Shown: one piece after another, positions 39,563-49,006 of the stretch
Layout: each line of letters opens with the position of its first letter
Numbering within the stretch: the first letter of the stretch is position 1
Origin: Propionibacteriaceae bacterium P6A17
Lineage (GTDB): Bacteria; Actinomycetota; Actinomycetes; Propionibacteriales; Propionibacteriaceae
Direction of reading: 5' to 3'
Assembly: GCA_000619965.1 (NCBI GenBank)
Contig: JHVD01000001.1
Location: 210,895 to 274,894, forward strand
Length of the DNA stretch: 64,000 nucleotides
Position numbers and translations under genes: made by a program
The notes under the pieces: generated by a model
Databases searched by the model: none
Seen by the model: the letters and a program-made list of their open reading frames with translations, nothing else
Told to the model about the DNA's origin: nothing

Positions 39563-40939
39563 GTGGCAGAGACTCGCAAGGCTTCCAACTCCGCGCCGAA
39601 GGAGGCGAACGACGCCGTCGCGGCCGAGGACTCCGTGGCCGCGACGGCGCCCACGAAGAAGGCCGCAGCGAAGAAGGCCCCGGCCAAGCGTGCCAGCACC
39701 AAGCGCGGCGCCGAGAAGTCCGCGCCCGCCGCCAAGGAGGCCGCTCCCGCGACGAAGCGCACCTCCCGGGCCAAGGCCGAGGTGGAGGAGCCGACGGTGG
39801 CGCAGGTCGCCGCCGGAGAGATCCACATCGCCAAGGCGGACAAGGACGGCGACGACCTGGTGATGACCGTCGGCGGCAAGAAGCGGTCGCTGGACGACGT
39901 CGACGAGTCCACCTTCGACGAGGCCGAGGAAGCCAAGGACGAGCAGGAACTCGTCGAGGAGGAAGGATTCGCGCTGTCGGACTCCGACGAGGCCGACGAA
40001 CCCGAGCAGCAGGTGATGTCCGCTGGCGCGACTGCGGATCCGGTCAAGGACTACCTGAAGCAGATCGGCAAGGTTGCGCTCCTGAACGCTGTGGAGGAGG
40101 TCGAGCTCGCCAAGCGCATCGAGGCGGGCCTCTTCGCCGAGGAGGCGCTGAACGATCAGGAGCACCCGGTGCCCGCGGAGGACTGGGAGGACTACGTCTG
40201 GATCCAGGAGGACGGGCGCCGCGCGAAGAACCACCTCCTCGAGGCCAACCTGCGCCTGGTCGTCTCGCTAGCGAAGCGCTACACCGGCCGCGGCATGTTG
40301 TTCCTCGACCTGATCCAGGAGGGCAACCTCGGCCTCATCCGCGCCGTCGAGAAGTTCGACTACACCAAGGGCTACAAGTTCTCCACGTACGCGACGTGGT
40401 GGATCAAGCAGGCCATCACGCGGGCCATGGCCGACCAGGCCCGCACGATCCGCATCCCCGTGCACATGGTCGAGGTCATCAACAAGCTCGCCCGCGTGCA
40501 GCGCCAGATGCTGCAGGACCTAGGCCGCGAGCCCACCCCGGAGGAGCTCGCGAAGGAGCTCGACATGACTCCGGAGAAGGTCATCGAGGTGCAGAAGTAC
40601 GGACGTGAGCCGATCTCGCTGCACACTCCGCTCGGCGAGGACGGCGACTCCGAGTTCGGCGACCTCATCGAGGACTCCGAGGCGGTCGTGCCGGCCGACG
40701 CGGTCAACTTCACGCTCCTGCAGGAGCAGCTCAACGAGGTGCTCGACACCCTCTCCGAGCGCGAGGCTGGCGTGGTCAGCATGCGCTTTGGGCTCACCGA
40801 CGGGCAGCCCAAGACCCTCGACGAGATCGGCAAGGTCTACGGGGTCACCCGCGAACGCATCCGTCAGATCGAGTCGAAGACGATGAGCAAGCTGCGTCAC
40901 CCGTCGCGCTCCCAGGTGTTGCGCGACTACCTCGACTGA
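39563..40939 (+). CDS. sigA: Primary sigma factor SigA
   Basis: Housekeeping sigma-70 of RNA polymerase. The first 160 or so residues are an alanine/lysine-rich then acidic extension typical of actinobacterial HrdB/SigA. The conserved part follows: [16 protein letters not shown] (1.2), [20 protein letters not shown] and [17 protein letters not shown] (region 2), [20 protein letters not shown] (region 3) and [20 protein letters not shown] (region 4.2). The GTG at 39563 with GGAGGA upstream gives 458 residues; the frame is open further upstream without homology. A perfect 12-bp hairpin follows. Confidence 0.96.
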   Translation: MAETRKASNSAPKEANDAVAAEDSVAATAPTKKAAAKKAPAKRASTKRGAEKSAPAAKEAAPATKRTSRAKAEVEEPTVAQVAAGEIHIAKADKDGDDLVMTVGGKKRSLDDVDESTFDEAEEAKDEQELVEEEGFALSDSDEADEPEQQVMSAGATADPVKDYLKQIGKVALLNAVEEVELAKRIEAGLFAEEALNDQEHPVPAEDWEDYVWIQEDGRRAKNHLLEANLRLVVSLAKRYTGRGMLFLDLIQEGNLGLIRAVEKFDYTKGYKFSTYATWWIKQAITRAMADQARTIRIPVHMVEVINKLARVQRQMLQDLGREPTPEELAKELDMTPEKVIEVQKYGREPISLHTPLGEDGDSEFGDLIEDSEAVVPADAVNFTLLQEQLNEVLDTLSEREAGVVSMRFGLTDGQPKTLDEIGKVYGVTRERIRQIESKTMSKLRHPSRSQVLRDYLD

Positions 40940-40951
40940 CCTGCCCGGACG

Positions 40952-40987
40952 CTGCGGCACCCGTCCCGATCACGTCGGGTGCCGCAG
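40952..40987. terminator. Bidirectional terminator after sigA
   Basis: Perfect 12-bp arms CTGCGGCACCCG (40952-40963) and CGGGTGCCGCAG (40976-40987) with a 12-base loop, between convergent sigA and the amidotransferase gene. Confidence 0.8.
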
Positions 40988-41001
40988 GGTCGCCGTCGGG
41001 G

Positions 41002-41760
41002 CTACTGGTCTGCGACGACGGGCGGCCTCGGCTGGCCGCTGGCCTGCCGGACGAAGTGGCGGATCAGCGCGTGGGCGGCGCCGCCCACGTCGGTGCGACG
41101 CGCCCACTGGACGCGCTCGTCGAGCTCACCGGCGGGGAAGTAACCGAAGTCCTTGTAGGCGATCAGGCGCTTGGCCAGGGACTCACCGTTCAGCTCCGGG
41201 TGGAACTGCACCCCGTAGGCCTTGTCGCCCACGCGGATCATTTGGTTCGGGCAGGCTCGGTTGCTGGCCAGGACCACTGCCTCGCGTGGCAGGACCGTCA
41301 CCGACTCCTTGTGCCCGGTGAAGGCCTGGAAGAGCTCCGGCAGGCCCTGCACGACCGGATCCTGATCCCCGTCGGCGGTGGTGGCGATCCACGGCGCGCT
41401 CGCCTCCTCGGCGTTCTTCGCCTCGACGCGGCCCCCCGCCGCCACCGCGAGCACGCCCAGCCCGTAGCAGATGCCGAAGAATGGAGTTGAGGTCGCCAGG
41501 CAGCGCCGCGTCAGGTCGAGCAGCTCGCGTTCGACGCGCTGCTGGGTGTGCGACTTCGAGGCGTCGGACAGATTGTAGGGGCCCCCGCCGATGAACACGC
41601 CCGAGTAGCGCTCGAGATCGACGTCGCCCAGGTGCTCCTGCTCCAGGCGGCGCTGGTCGATGTCGGCGAGTTGCAGCTTGGCGTAGCGGGCGATGTCCTT
41701 GTGCTCCCGCTCGGCCTCGATGTCCTCGGGTCGGTGGCTCAACAGCAGGAAGGGCTTCAT
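41002..41760 (-). CDS. Class I glutamine amidotransferase (GMP synthase-like)
   Basis: A free-standing glutaminase-type domain of 252 residues. The triad is visible: Cys98 in FFGICYGLG, His187 and Glu189 in VQFHPEL. Family members hydrolyse glutamine to feed ammonia to a partner, or act on gamma-glutamyl compounds. Its ATG overlaps the stop of the upstream carboxylate-amine ligase gene by four bases (ATGA), so the two are coupled; a joint role in gamma-glutamyl metabolism is a reasonable inference. Substrate unknown. The odd HRPEDIEAEREHKDIARY stretch after the first strand is family-like. Confidence 0.88.
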   Translation of the reverse strand: MKPFLLLSHRPEDIEAEREHKDIARYAKLQLADIDQRRLEQEHLGDVDLERYSGVFIGGGPYNLSDASKSHTQQRVERELLDLTRRCLATSTPFFGICYGLGVLAVAAGGRVEAKNAEEASAPWIATTADGDQDPVVQGLPELFQAFTGHKESVTVLPREAVVLASNRACPNQMIRVGDKAYGVQFHPELNGESLAKRLIAYKDFGYFPAGELDERVQWARRTDVGGAAHALIRHFVRQASGQPRPPVVADQ

Positions 41761-42935
41761 CCTCGGGTCTCCTCGAATAGGGGGGTGCCGCGCAGGGTTT
41801 CCGCGACGACGGACGCGGCGACGGCACGTGCGTCCCCAGTAGCTTCCCACACTCGGCGCTGACGAACATGGCTCGGCCCACCGGCGGCGAGCTCGGGAAT
41901 ACGAGCCAGCTCGTCGGCGCAGCCCAGCTCGTCGGCGATGGGAGCGAGCTCGGCCAGCCAGTGCGCGAGCCCCTCGCGCATCGGGATCGCGTGCCTGGCG
42001 GCGAGTCTGGGCACCATGACTTCCGCGTCCAAGCCGTACCGTGCGGCGCGCCACTTGTTCTCCCGCATGATCCAGTGCGGCAACTGCCAGATCGGCTCGT
42101 CGGCTTCGACAGCGCGCGAGAGGCGCTCGGCCACGCACTGCGACAGCGCCGCGATGGCCCCCACCTCCCAGCCGGTGGGCATGGCGTCCATCAGCCGGTT
42201 CTCGACGGTGCCGCACGCGGAGGGCCGCACGTCCCAGCGCAGCTCCGACGCGCTGCGAATCATCCCGTAGTCCGCGAGCTGTTCGACGTGCTCGACGTAG
42301 GCCCGCCAGTCGGACAGCCGATGCGGGGGACCGTTGGTGGACAACTGCTGGAACAGCATCGTGCGCTGCGACGCGAACTGCGTGTCCATGCCCAGCCACA
42401 GTGGAGAGGCGGCGGAGAGTGCGATGAAGTAGCAGCTCAACCGGGCGACGCCCATCGTCAACTGGATGGCCTTGTCGGCGTCGTCCACGCCGACGTGCAC
42501 GTGCAGCCCGTTGACGGCCATCTGGCGGCCCCACCAGCCGTTGCGCTCGGCCACACGCCCGTACTGGGGCTTGGCCCGGGGCCGCTGCAACATCGGATCC
42601 CCGAACGGATGCGCACCCATCGCGAGCACGGTGAGGCCGTGCGGTTCGAGCCAGTCGATCACCTGCGCCAGGAGCCCCTCCAACTCGGCCTGGGCGTCGT
42701 GGACCCGCTCGTGCACCCCACTGACCAGCTCCAGCATCGAGTCGAAGTACTCGCCCCGGATCGGGCCACCCTCCGGGTCGGCCACCCGCTCGAGCACGTG
42801 CACAGCCCCCGGCACCTGCTCCAGCGTGTCCCGGTCGACGATGGCCATCTCCCATTCGATGCCCACGCTCGACTGATTCGAGTGCCCGAAGTGGATGTCC
42901 AAGTTCGTCCTCCGATGTGGATCGACCATGTCCAT
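41757..42935 (-). CDS. YbdK-type carboxylate-amine ligase (GCS2 family)
   Basis: Glutamate-cysteine ligase 2 family, ATP-dependent formation of gamma-glutamyl amides. The 392 residues have the family pattern: GIEWEMAIVD near the start, GEYFDSMLELVSG, LHVHVGVDD (metal/ATP site), and ENRLMDAMPTG. Actinobacterial members include EgtA and weak gamma-glutamyl-cysteine ligases. Actinobacteria of this group use mycothiol, so glutathione synthesis is not assumed. ATGs at 42935 and 42929 are both possible starts. It is divergent from the aminotransferase gene and overlaps the downstream amidotransferase gene. Confidence 0.87.
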   Translation of the reverse strand: MDMVDPHRRTNLDIHFGHSNQSSVGIEWEMAIVDRDTLEQVPGAVHVLERVADPEGGPIRGEYFDSMLELVSGVHERVHDAQAELEGLLAQVIDWLEPHGLTVLAMGAHPFGDPMLQRPRAKPQYGRVAERNGWWGRQMAVNGLHVHVGVDDADKAIQLTMGVARLSCYFIALSAASPLWLGMDTQFASQRTMLFQQLSTNGPPHRLSDWRAYVEHVEQLADYGMIRSASELRWDVRPSACGTVENRLMDAMPTGWEVGAIAALSQCVAERLSRAVEADEPIWQLPHWIMRENKWRAARYGLDAEVMVPRLAARHAIPMREGLAHWLAELAPIADELGCADELARIPELAAGGPSHVRQRRVWEATGDARAVAASVVAETLRGTPLFEETRG

Positions 42936-43025
42936 TGTCCGCGATTGCGACTAGTCTGGCCAAAGGATCTCACCCCGCCTCCCGGGCGCCCGCCGGGGGG
43001 CCGTTCTTCGACGGAAGGTTGTCCC

Positions 43026-44213
43026 ATGTCGCTGCTGCAGCGTGCCGAGCTGGCACCCGCCGACCCGATCCTCGGACTCACCGAGGCCTACAACAAGGAC
43101 GAGCGCACCGACAAGGTCAACCTCGGCGTCGGCGTCTACCTCGACGAGGACGGCAAGCTTCCGCTCATGGCCGCGGTGCGTGAGGCGCAGCAGCGCTACC
43201 TCGCGAAGGGCCTCGCGCACGGCTACCTCCCCATCGACGGCCTGCCCGCCTACCGCGAGGCCGTGCGCGACCTCGCCTTCGGGACCGAGGTGGACTCGTC
43301 GCGCATCGTCACCGTCGAGGCGCTGGGCGGCACGGGGGCGCTGCGCATCGGCGCGGACATGCTGCGCCAGCTCGCCGAGGAGTCGACGGTGCTGGTCTCC
43401 GACCCGAGCTGGGAGAACCACCGGGCCCTGTTCACGAGGGCGGGGTTCACCGTCGACTCGTACCGCTACTACGATCAGGACGCCCGGGGCGTCGACTTCG
43501 ACGGGACGCTGGCCAGCCTGCGCGCGGCCGAGCCGGGCACCGTCGTCGTGCTGCACGCCTGCTGCCACAACCCCACCGGCTATGACCTCACCGACGAGCA
43601 GTGGGACCGCGTCGTCGACCTCATCGCAGAGCGCGAGCTGTTCCCCTTCATCGACATGGCCTACCAGGGATTCGGTGCCGGGCTCGAACAGGACGGGGCG
43701 GTCGTCGCGAAGTTCGTCGCCAAGGGCCTGTCCTTCCTGCTCAGCACCTCCTACTCCAAGAACTTCGGCCTGTACGGCCAGCGCGCCGGCGCCCTCCACG
43801 CCGTGTGCGCCGATGCCGACGAGGCCGCCCGGCTGCTGAGCCAGCTCAAGGCGATCGTGCGCACCAACTACTCCAACCCGCCCGCGTTCGGCGCCCACGT
43901 CGTCGCCACCATCCTCGCCGACGACGCCCTGCGCGCCCAGTGGGCCGACGAGCTGGAGCACATGCGTGTGCGCATCGCCACCCTGCGTGAGCAGCTCGTT
44001 GCCGGCATCGAGGCCGCAGGCGTGACCGACATGGGCTTCATTGCGCAGCAGCGCGGCATGTTCAGCTACTCGGGCCTCACGACGCAGCAGATGGTGCGAC
44101 TGCGCGACGAGTACGGCATCTACGGCACGAACGCCGGCCGGCTGTGCGTGGCCGCGCTCAACGACGGCAACCTCGCGCACGTCGCCGCGGCGATCGCGGC
44201 CGTGCGCGCCTGA
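43026..44213 (+). CDS. Aspartate/aromatic aminotransferase (class I)
   Basis: PLP-dependent aminotransferase of the AspC/TyrB subgroup I-alpha, 395 residues. The start SLLQRAELAPADPILGLTEAYNKD and VNLGVGVYLDEDGK are characteristic, as are HNPTGYDLT and the PLP lysine, Lys245 in TSYSKNFGLYGQR. It probably interconverts aspartate or aromatic amino acids with 2-oxoglutarate. A TAGTCT -10 is at 42952-42957 and GGAAGG about 10 bases before the ATG at 43026. It converges with recD seven bases later, with no room for a separate terminator. Confidence 0.92.
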   Translation: MSLLQRAELAPADPILGLTEAYNKDERTDKVNLGVGVYLDEDGKLPLMAAVREAQQRYLAKGLAHGYLPIDGLPAYREAVRDLAFGTEVDSSRIVTVEALGGTGALRIGADMLRQLAEESTVLVSDPSWENHRALFTRAGFTVDSYRYYDQDARGVDFDGTLASLRAAEPGTVVVLHACCHNPTGYDLTDEQWDRVVDLIAERELFPFIDMAYQGFGAGLEQDGAVVAKFVAKGLSFLLSTSYSKNFGLYGQRAGALHAVCADADEAARLLSQLKAIVRTNYSNPPAFGAHVVATILADDALRAQWADELEHMRVRIATLREQLVAGIEAAGVTDMGFIAQQRGMFSYSGLTTQQMVRLRDEYGIYGTNAGRLCVAALNDGNLAHVAAAIAAVRA

Positions 44214-44220
44214 TCCGCAC

Positions 44221-45912
44221 TCAGCCGGCCAGCCCCGATGCGCGACGCACCGGGGTGGCGATGGCCTGCAGGAACGCCCGTCGGGTGCCGTAGATCCGCA
44301 GCTCCTTGCGCGCGCGGGTGACGGCCGTGTAGAGCAGCTCCCGCGTCGCCAGCGGCGAGTCCGCCGGCGGCAACACCACGCTCACCCGGTCGTAGGAGCC
44401 GCCCTGGGCCTTGTGGATGGTCATCGCATGCAGGTCCACCGCGTTGTCGAGCAGCACGGGGGCCACGCGCAGCGGCTCCGGGCCCTGGTCGACGGCGGCC
44501 AGCAGCGCGCCGTGTGAGGCGACGATCACGGCCACGTCGCCATTGCTGAACGTGTCGGAATTGTGTGTCACCAGCAGCGGTTGGCCGACGTAGTGCTCCC
44601 CGCGCCCATAGCCGTCGACGATCTCGGCGCCCATCTCCCGGGCGGCGCGCGCCCAGCCCTGCACCCCGAAGGGGCCGAGCCGGTGCGCGCACAGTACGCG
44701 ATGGCGGCCGAGCGCGTCGAGGGCTGCGCGGGCATCGTCGCGGGCTGCGGCCGACGCCACCTCGGCGACCTGGGCGGTCACGTCGCTCCGGAACTGGCCG
44801 AGGGCGTGGACCCCCTCCCCGTCGTAGTCGTACCAGGCGATCGTCCGTGCAGCGTCGACGAGCTCCAGCGCGCGTGATGCGTCGCCGTCGTGGATGGCCC
44901 GGGCGAGCGCGGCGATCTCCTGGTTGCTGCGACGGTTCGTCGCGAGCTCGACGACGCTGCCCGACTGGAGGAGCCCCGGGTTCGCGACGATGTCGGCCAG
45001 GACGGCACCGGCCTCCACCGATCGGAGCTGGTGCGGGTCCCCGACCAGCAGCAGCCGGGTCGCAGGTGTGAGCGCGGCCAGCAGCGATGCCATGTGCTCG
45101 AGGGACACCATCGAGACCTCGTCGAGCACGACGACGTCGTGCGGCAGCGGATTGTCGGCGTCGTGGACCGCCCGGGGGCCACGCACCGACTTGCCGAGCA
45201 GCCGGTGCAGGGTGCCGGAGAACGGCTCGCCCAGGCTCGCCCCGGGCCGCAGACGGCCCATCACCGCGTCGTGGAGCTGTCGGGCGGCCTTGCCTGTGGG
45301 TGCGGCGAGCGCGATGCGCAGGGGGCCGGCCTGCGCCAGCGAATTGAGGATGCGCACCACCGTCGTCGTCTTGCCCGTCCCGGGCCCGCCGGTGACGACC
45401 GCCGTGCGGTGCCGCATGGCGGCGACGACGGCCGCGTCCTGCTGCGCGTCGGGCTCGTCCGTGTTGGGCAGCGGCGCGACGAAGTCGTCCAGCGGCAGGC
45501 CCCTGCGGCGGGCCAGGGCCTCGGCGACGGCACGCTCCTGCGCGTGGAAGCGGGCGAGGTACAGCCGGCCGTCGTCGAGGATGAAGGGCCGGTCGGGCCC
45601 GACGAGCGGCGACGCCGCGATCCGGTCGGGCCACGTGGTGCCGTCCGGCCAGTCCAGGCTCCTCGGATCGGCGCCGACGCTGCCGTCGTCGACATCGGTG
45701 TCCGGCTTCAGGGAGCGGACGTCGTCGAGGACCAGACACACCGACCCGAGCCGCAGCTCCCGCACGGCGAGCGCGAAGGCCAGCACGACGTCCTCGTCGG
45801 TCTCGAAGCCGCGGCTCATGCGCCGAGCGAGGTGGTAGTCGGCGAGCCCGATCATGCCGGCCTCGGCGAAGTCGCGCAGCTTGCCCGTGGCCGAGGCGGG
45901 AATCTCATGCAT
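44221..45912 (-). CDS. recD: Exodeoxyribonuclease V alpha subunit RecD
   Basis: The 5'-3' helicase motor of RecBCD. The 563 residues have Walker A GGPGTGKTTTVVRIL at about 175, the VVLDEVSMVS box, LLVGDPHQLRSVEAGAVL, and the C-terminal MTIHKAQGGSYDRVSVVLP and YTAVTRARKEL motifs. It is third in a recC-recB-recD operon: its start overlaps the end of recB by eight bases (45905-45912). The ATG at 45912 fits that coupling. Family length is normal. Confidence 0.94.
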   Translation of the reverse strand: MHEIPASATGKLRDFAEAGMIGLADYHLARRMSRGFETDEDVVLAFALAVRELRLGSVCLVLDDVRSLKPDTDVDDGSVGADPRSLDWPDGTTWPDRIAASPLVGPDRPFILDDGRLYLARFHAQERAVAEALARRRGLPLDDFVAPLPNTDEPDAQQDAAVVAAMRHRTAVVTGGPGTGKTTTVVRILNSLAQAGPLRIALAAPTGKAARQLHDAVMGRLRPGASLGEPFSGTLHRLLGKSVRGPRAVHDADNPLPHDVVVLDEVSMVSLEHMASLLAALTPATRLLLVGDPHQLRSVEAGAVLADIVANPGLLQSGSVVELATNRRSNQEIAALARAIHDGDASRALELVDAARTIAWYDYDGEGVHALGQFRSDVTAQVAEVASAAARDDARAALDALGRHRVLCAHRLGPFGVQGWARAAREMGAEIVDGYGRGEHYVGQPLLVTHNSDTFSNGDVAVIVASHGALLAAVDQGPEPLRVAPVLLDNAVDLHAMTIHKAQGGSYDRVSVVLPPADSPLATRELLYTAVTRARKELRIYGTRRAFLQAIATPVRRASGLAG

Positions 45913-48900
45913 GGGCGCCTCCCAGCAGCTCGCTGACGGCCACGACGAGGGCCGCGCTCGGATGCCACGTGCACACGCCGCAGAGACCCCCGTCGACCCG
46001 CGGAGTGTCGGGGCCCGCCATGCCGCGCACGAAGAGGTAGCCGACGCCCCCGAGATGCGTGTCCGGATCGTAGCCCCGCAGCCTGAGCCCCAGATGACGG
46101 TGCAGCGCGGCAGCGTAGAGGATGGCCTGCAACGGGTAGTGGGCGGCCATCATCGCCGACGCCATGGCGGCCGGGGTGTAGTGACCGAGGGTCAGCACGT
46201 CGTTGGCGCTGGGCGCGAGCCGATTCGTCTTGTAGTCCACGACGACGAACTTGCCGTCGTCGAGCTGCAGGACCGCGTCGATCGATCCGGTGAGCAGACC
46301 CGTCAGCGTCCGCTCCGCCGCATCGGAGGCCGCCAGCCGCGCGGGGTAGGCGGCGAGCGGGTCGTCGGCCGGAAGATGCTCGGCCATGAGGGCGGCCAGC
46401 GCCCCGACGGTGGCCCCGGCGCGGCTGGCCATCGGCAAGTCGAACGCGAGCTCCGGAAGGCGGCGGGTGAGCGGGATGTCGGCCAGCGCGACGTCGGCCA
46501 GCCCGGCGAGCGGCGTCGTGACGACCGCCTCGAGCCCGTCGGCCAGGATGGTCCGCTCCGGCTCCGACAGCGTGACGGCCAGGTCACCGACCACGCGACG
46601 GCAGCGCGCGGTGAGCCCCGGTCTCGACCAGTCCAACACCTCGAGCGCCTCGTGGACGAGCGTGCCGAAGGCGGCGCCCGACGGCAGCGAGCCCATCGGC
46701 GCGGGGGTGGACAGCGCCTCGTCGGGCGCGAGATCGGGCGAAGCGTCGGGCTCGTCGGCGCCCGAGGGAGCGTCGTGGACGCCTTGGGTCAGGCCCGTGT
46801 ACGAGGTACGGCGCCACTGCTGATCCACCTCGCGGGTCATCGTCGCCAAGCGCAGCCGCGGAGGGGATCCGGGGGCCACCCACCGTGGCGGGTCCAGCGG
46901 CTCGAGCACGTCGGTGACGAGCACGTGGGCAAGCTGCGGCGGGGCCGCCCACGGGTAGTGGTCCTCGAGCTCCACCGCGTCCCGGTCGCGCAGCAGCGCC
47001 GCGGACAGCGGGCCTTGCTCGGCCGCCTCGTCGTTGGCGTGCCAGGCGATGGCAAGGTGCTTCGCCCTGGTGAGTCCCACGTAGAGCAGCCGAAGCTCCT
47101 CGTCGCGGGCCTGGCGGACGGCCATCTGCCCGATCCTCGTCTCGGGTCTCTCCGGGCGCAGCCACAGGCAGCGGCGGCCGCCGTCGACGAAGTTGAACGG
47201 CTTGTTGAGGAAGACGCGCAGGGGGGACAGATCAGGCAGCAGCACGATGGGGTATTCGAGCCCCTTCGCAGCGTGGAGCGTCATCACCTTGACCGCGGGG
47301 GAGTCGGTGGACAGCCGCAGGCCCCCGTCGTCGGTCTCGTCCGCGTCGGGCTCGAGGTGGGGCAGCAACGCCAGCGGGTCGCGTTCGCCGGTGGCCTCGA
47401 GGAGGTCGGCGATGTGGGCCAGGTCGGTGAGGTAGCGGGCGCCGTCCGGGGTGCCGAGCAGGCGGGCCTCCAGACCGGTGCCCTCGCGGACTACGTCGAA
47501 GGCGGCGCCCGGCCCGTCCGAGGCGAGCGCCGCCGCGGACCGGCGCAGCAGGTCGGAGGCCGCGGTGGCGCCACCGGTGGTGGCGAGCTCCGCCACGGAG
47601 GCGCCGACGAGGTCGGTGAGCGCGACGACCCGCCGCGCCGCGTCGTCCGAGGGATCCAACGCGCGCAGCAGCAGGCGCCAGTCGCGGGCGGCGGGCTGCG
47701 AGAGGATCCCCAGCCCACCGAACAACACGGCGGGATAGCCGTGGTCGCCCAACGCGCGCGCCACCCGCTCGGCGTCGCGCGAGGTGCGCACCAGCACCGC
47801 GATGTCCGACAACTGGGTCGGCCGGCCCTCGATCGTCGTGCCCAGGATGTGGTGGACCTGCTGGACGACGTCGGAGAGGATCGCAGCCTCCGGATCGGGG
47901 GACTGGACCCGGCGGATCCACACGCGCTGCGTGGGCGGGCACGACAGCCTGGCGGGATGCCTCGCATCCACCGGGGTGACCTCGATGGCCTCGTCACCCA
48001 TTCGCAGCCCGCGCATGAGCTCGACGACGCCGTCGACGATGCCCCGATCCGAGCGGTGGTTCACCCCCAACGTGCGCACCTCGGAGCGCCGTCGGGCGTC
48101 CAGGTAGCTCACGATGTCGGCGCTGCGGAAGCCGTAGATGGACTGCTTCGGATCGCCGATCAGGATAGTCGGGCGGTCCGCGCCGACGAAGGCCCGCTCG
48201 ATCACCTTCCACTGCTCGGGATCGGTGTCCTGGAACTCGTCGACGAGCACCACGTCGAAGCGCTCCTGCAGCCAGGCCCGGGCCGCGTCACCCGTCGCGA
48301 CGTGCTGCAGCACGTCGCGCAGGCGGGTGATGAGGTCGTCGAACGTGACGAGACCCTGGTCGCGCTTGCGTCGGGCGAATTCGTCGCGGACCGCGTGGCC
48401 GAAGCTGGCCTCCGGGCCATCGGCGGGCTCCAGCGGCAGCGTCGAGCGGCAGCAGGCCCGTCCCAACCACGAGGCGCGGCCGAAGTCGAACGGGACATCG
48501 TCGGCGTCGGCGTAGCGCTGCACGTAGACGTCGGCGGTGCACTCGTCGATGAGGGTGACCGCGTGGCTGGTGCGTTCGGCGTGGTCGGCGTCGCCGAGGA
48601 TGCCGAGGCGCGCGAGCGCCCACTGGCTGAACGAGTGCGTGGTGAGGATCATGGCTTCGTCGAAGTCGTCCAATGCCCGCTCGAGCTTGGCCAGTGCACC
48701 CTGGGTGTCGTCGAGCCCGGCCACGAGCCGGGCGACGGGGTCCATGTCGGGGACGGGCGAGCCGGCGAGCAGCCCCCGCAGCGCGGCGGCGCACGACTCG
48801 ATGGCGGTGAAGACGCGTGCGCGCAGCTCGGCGGCGGCCTTGTTGCCGAAGGTGATCATGAGCATGCGGCCGATGGGCACGTCACGTTCGACGACGAACC

Positions 48901-49006
48901 GCACCGCGAGCGCGGCGATCGTGAAGGTCTTGCCCGTGCCGGCGCTGGACTCCAGCAGCAGCGTGCCGGTGGGCAACGGGCCGTCGAGCCGGAAGCGGTC
49001 TACCAC
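45905..49006 (-). CDS. recB: Exodeoxyribonuclease V beta subunit RecB
   Basis: The 3'-5' helicase and nuclease subunit of RecBCD. Of 1033 residues, the N-terminus has Walker A SSAGTGKTFTIAAL, then VDEFQDTDPEQW, GDPKQSIYGFR and VMTLHAAKGLEYPIV. The C-terminal nuclease domain keeps the catalytic residues in GSIDAVLQLDDGKFVVVDYKTNRL region (Asp, Asp, Lys), so the nuclease is probably active. The GTG at 49006 lies seven bases inside the recC 3' end; the frame is open for 64 more codons but that part is antisense-like and has no homology. The downstream overlap with recD completes the operon. Confidence 0.93.
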   Translation of the reverse strand: MVDRFRLDGPLPTGTLLLESSAGTGKTFTIAALAVRFVVERDVPIGRMLMITFGNKAAAELRARVFTAIESCAAALRGLLAGSPVPDMDPVARLVAGLDDTQGALAKLERALDDFDEAMILTTHSFSQWALARLGILGDADHAERTSHAVTLIDECTADVYVQRYADADDVPFDFGRASWLGRACCRSTLPLEPADGPEASFGHAVRDEFARRKRDQGLVTFDDLITRLRDVLQHVATGDAARAWLQERFDVVLVDEFQDTDPEQWKVIERAFVGADRPTILIGDPKQSIYGFRSADIVSYLDARRRSEVRTLGVNHRSDRGIVDGVVELMRGLRMGDEAIEVTPVDARHPARLSCPPTQRVWIRRVQSPDPEAAILSDVVQQVHHILGTTIEGRPTQLSDIAVLVRTSRDAERVARALGDHGYPAVLFGGLGILSQPAARDWRLLLRALDPSDDAARRVVALTDLVGASVAELATTGGATAASDLLRRSAAALASDGPGAAFDVVREGTGLEARLLGTPDGARYLTDLAHIADLLEATGERDPLALLPHLEPDADETDDGGLRLSTDSPAVKVMTLHAAKGLEYPIVLLPDLSPLRVFLNKPFNFVDGGRRCLWLRPERPETRIGQMAVRQARDEELRLLYVGLTRAKHLAIAWHANDEAAEQGPLSAALLRDRDAVELEDHYPWAAPPQLAHVLVTDVLEPLDPPRWVAPGSPPRLRLATMTREVDQQWRRTSYTGLTQGVHDAPSGADEPDASPDLAPDEALSTPAPMGSLPSGAAFGTLVHEALEVLDWSRPGLTARCRRVVGDLAVTLSEPERTILADGLEAVVTTPLAGLADVALADIPLTRRLPELAFDLPMASRAGATVGALAALMAEHLPADDPLAAYPARLAASDAAERTLTGLLTGSIDAVLQLDDGKFVVVDYKTNRLAPSANDVLTLGHYTPAAMASAMMAAHYPLQAILYAAALHRHLGLRLRGYDPDTHLGGVGYLFVRGMAGPDTPRVDGGLCGVCTWHPSAALVVAVSELLGGAHA

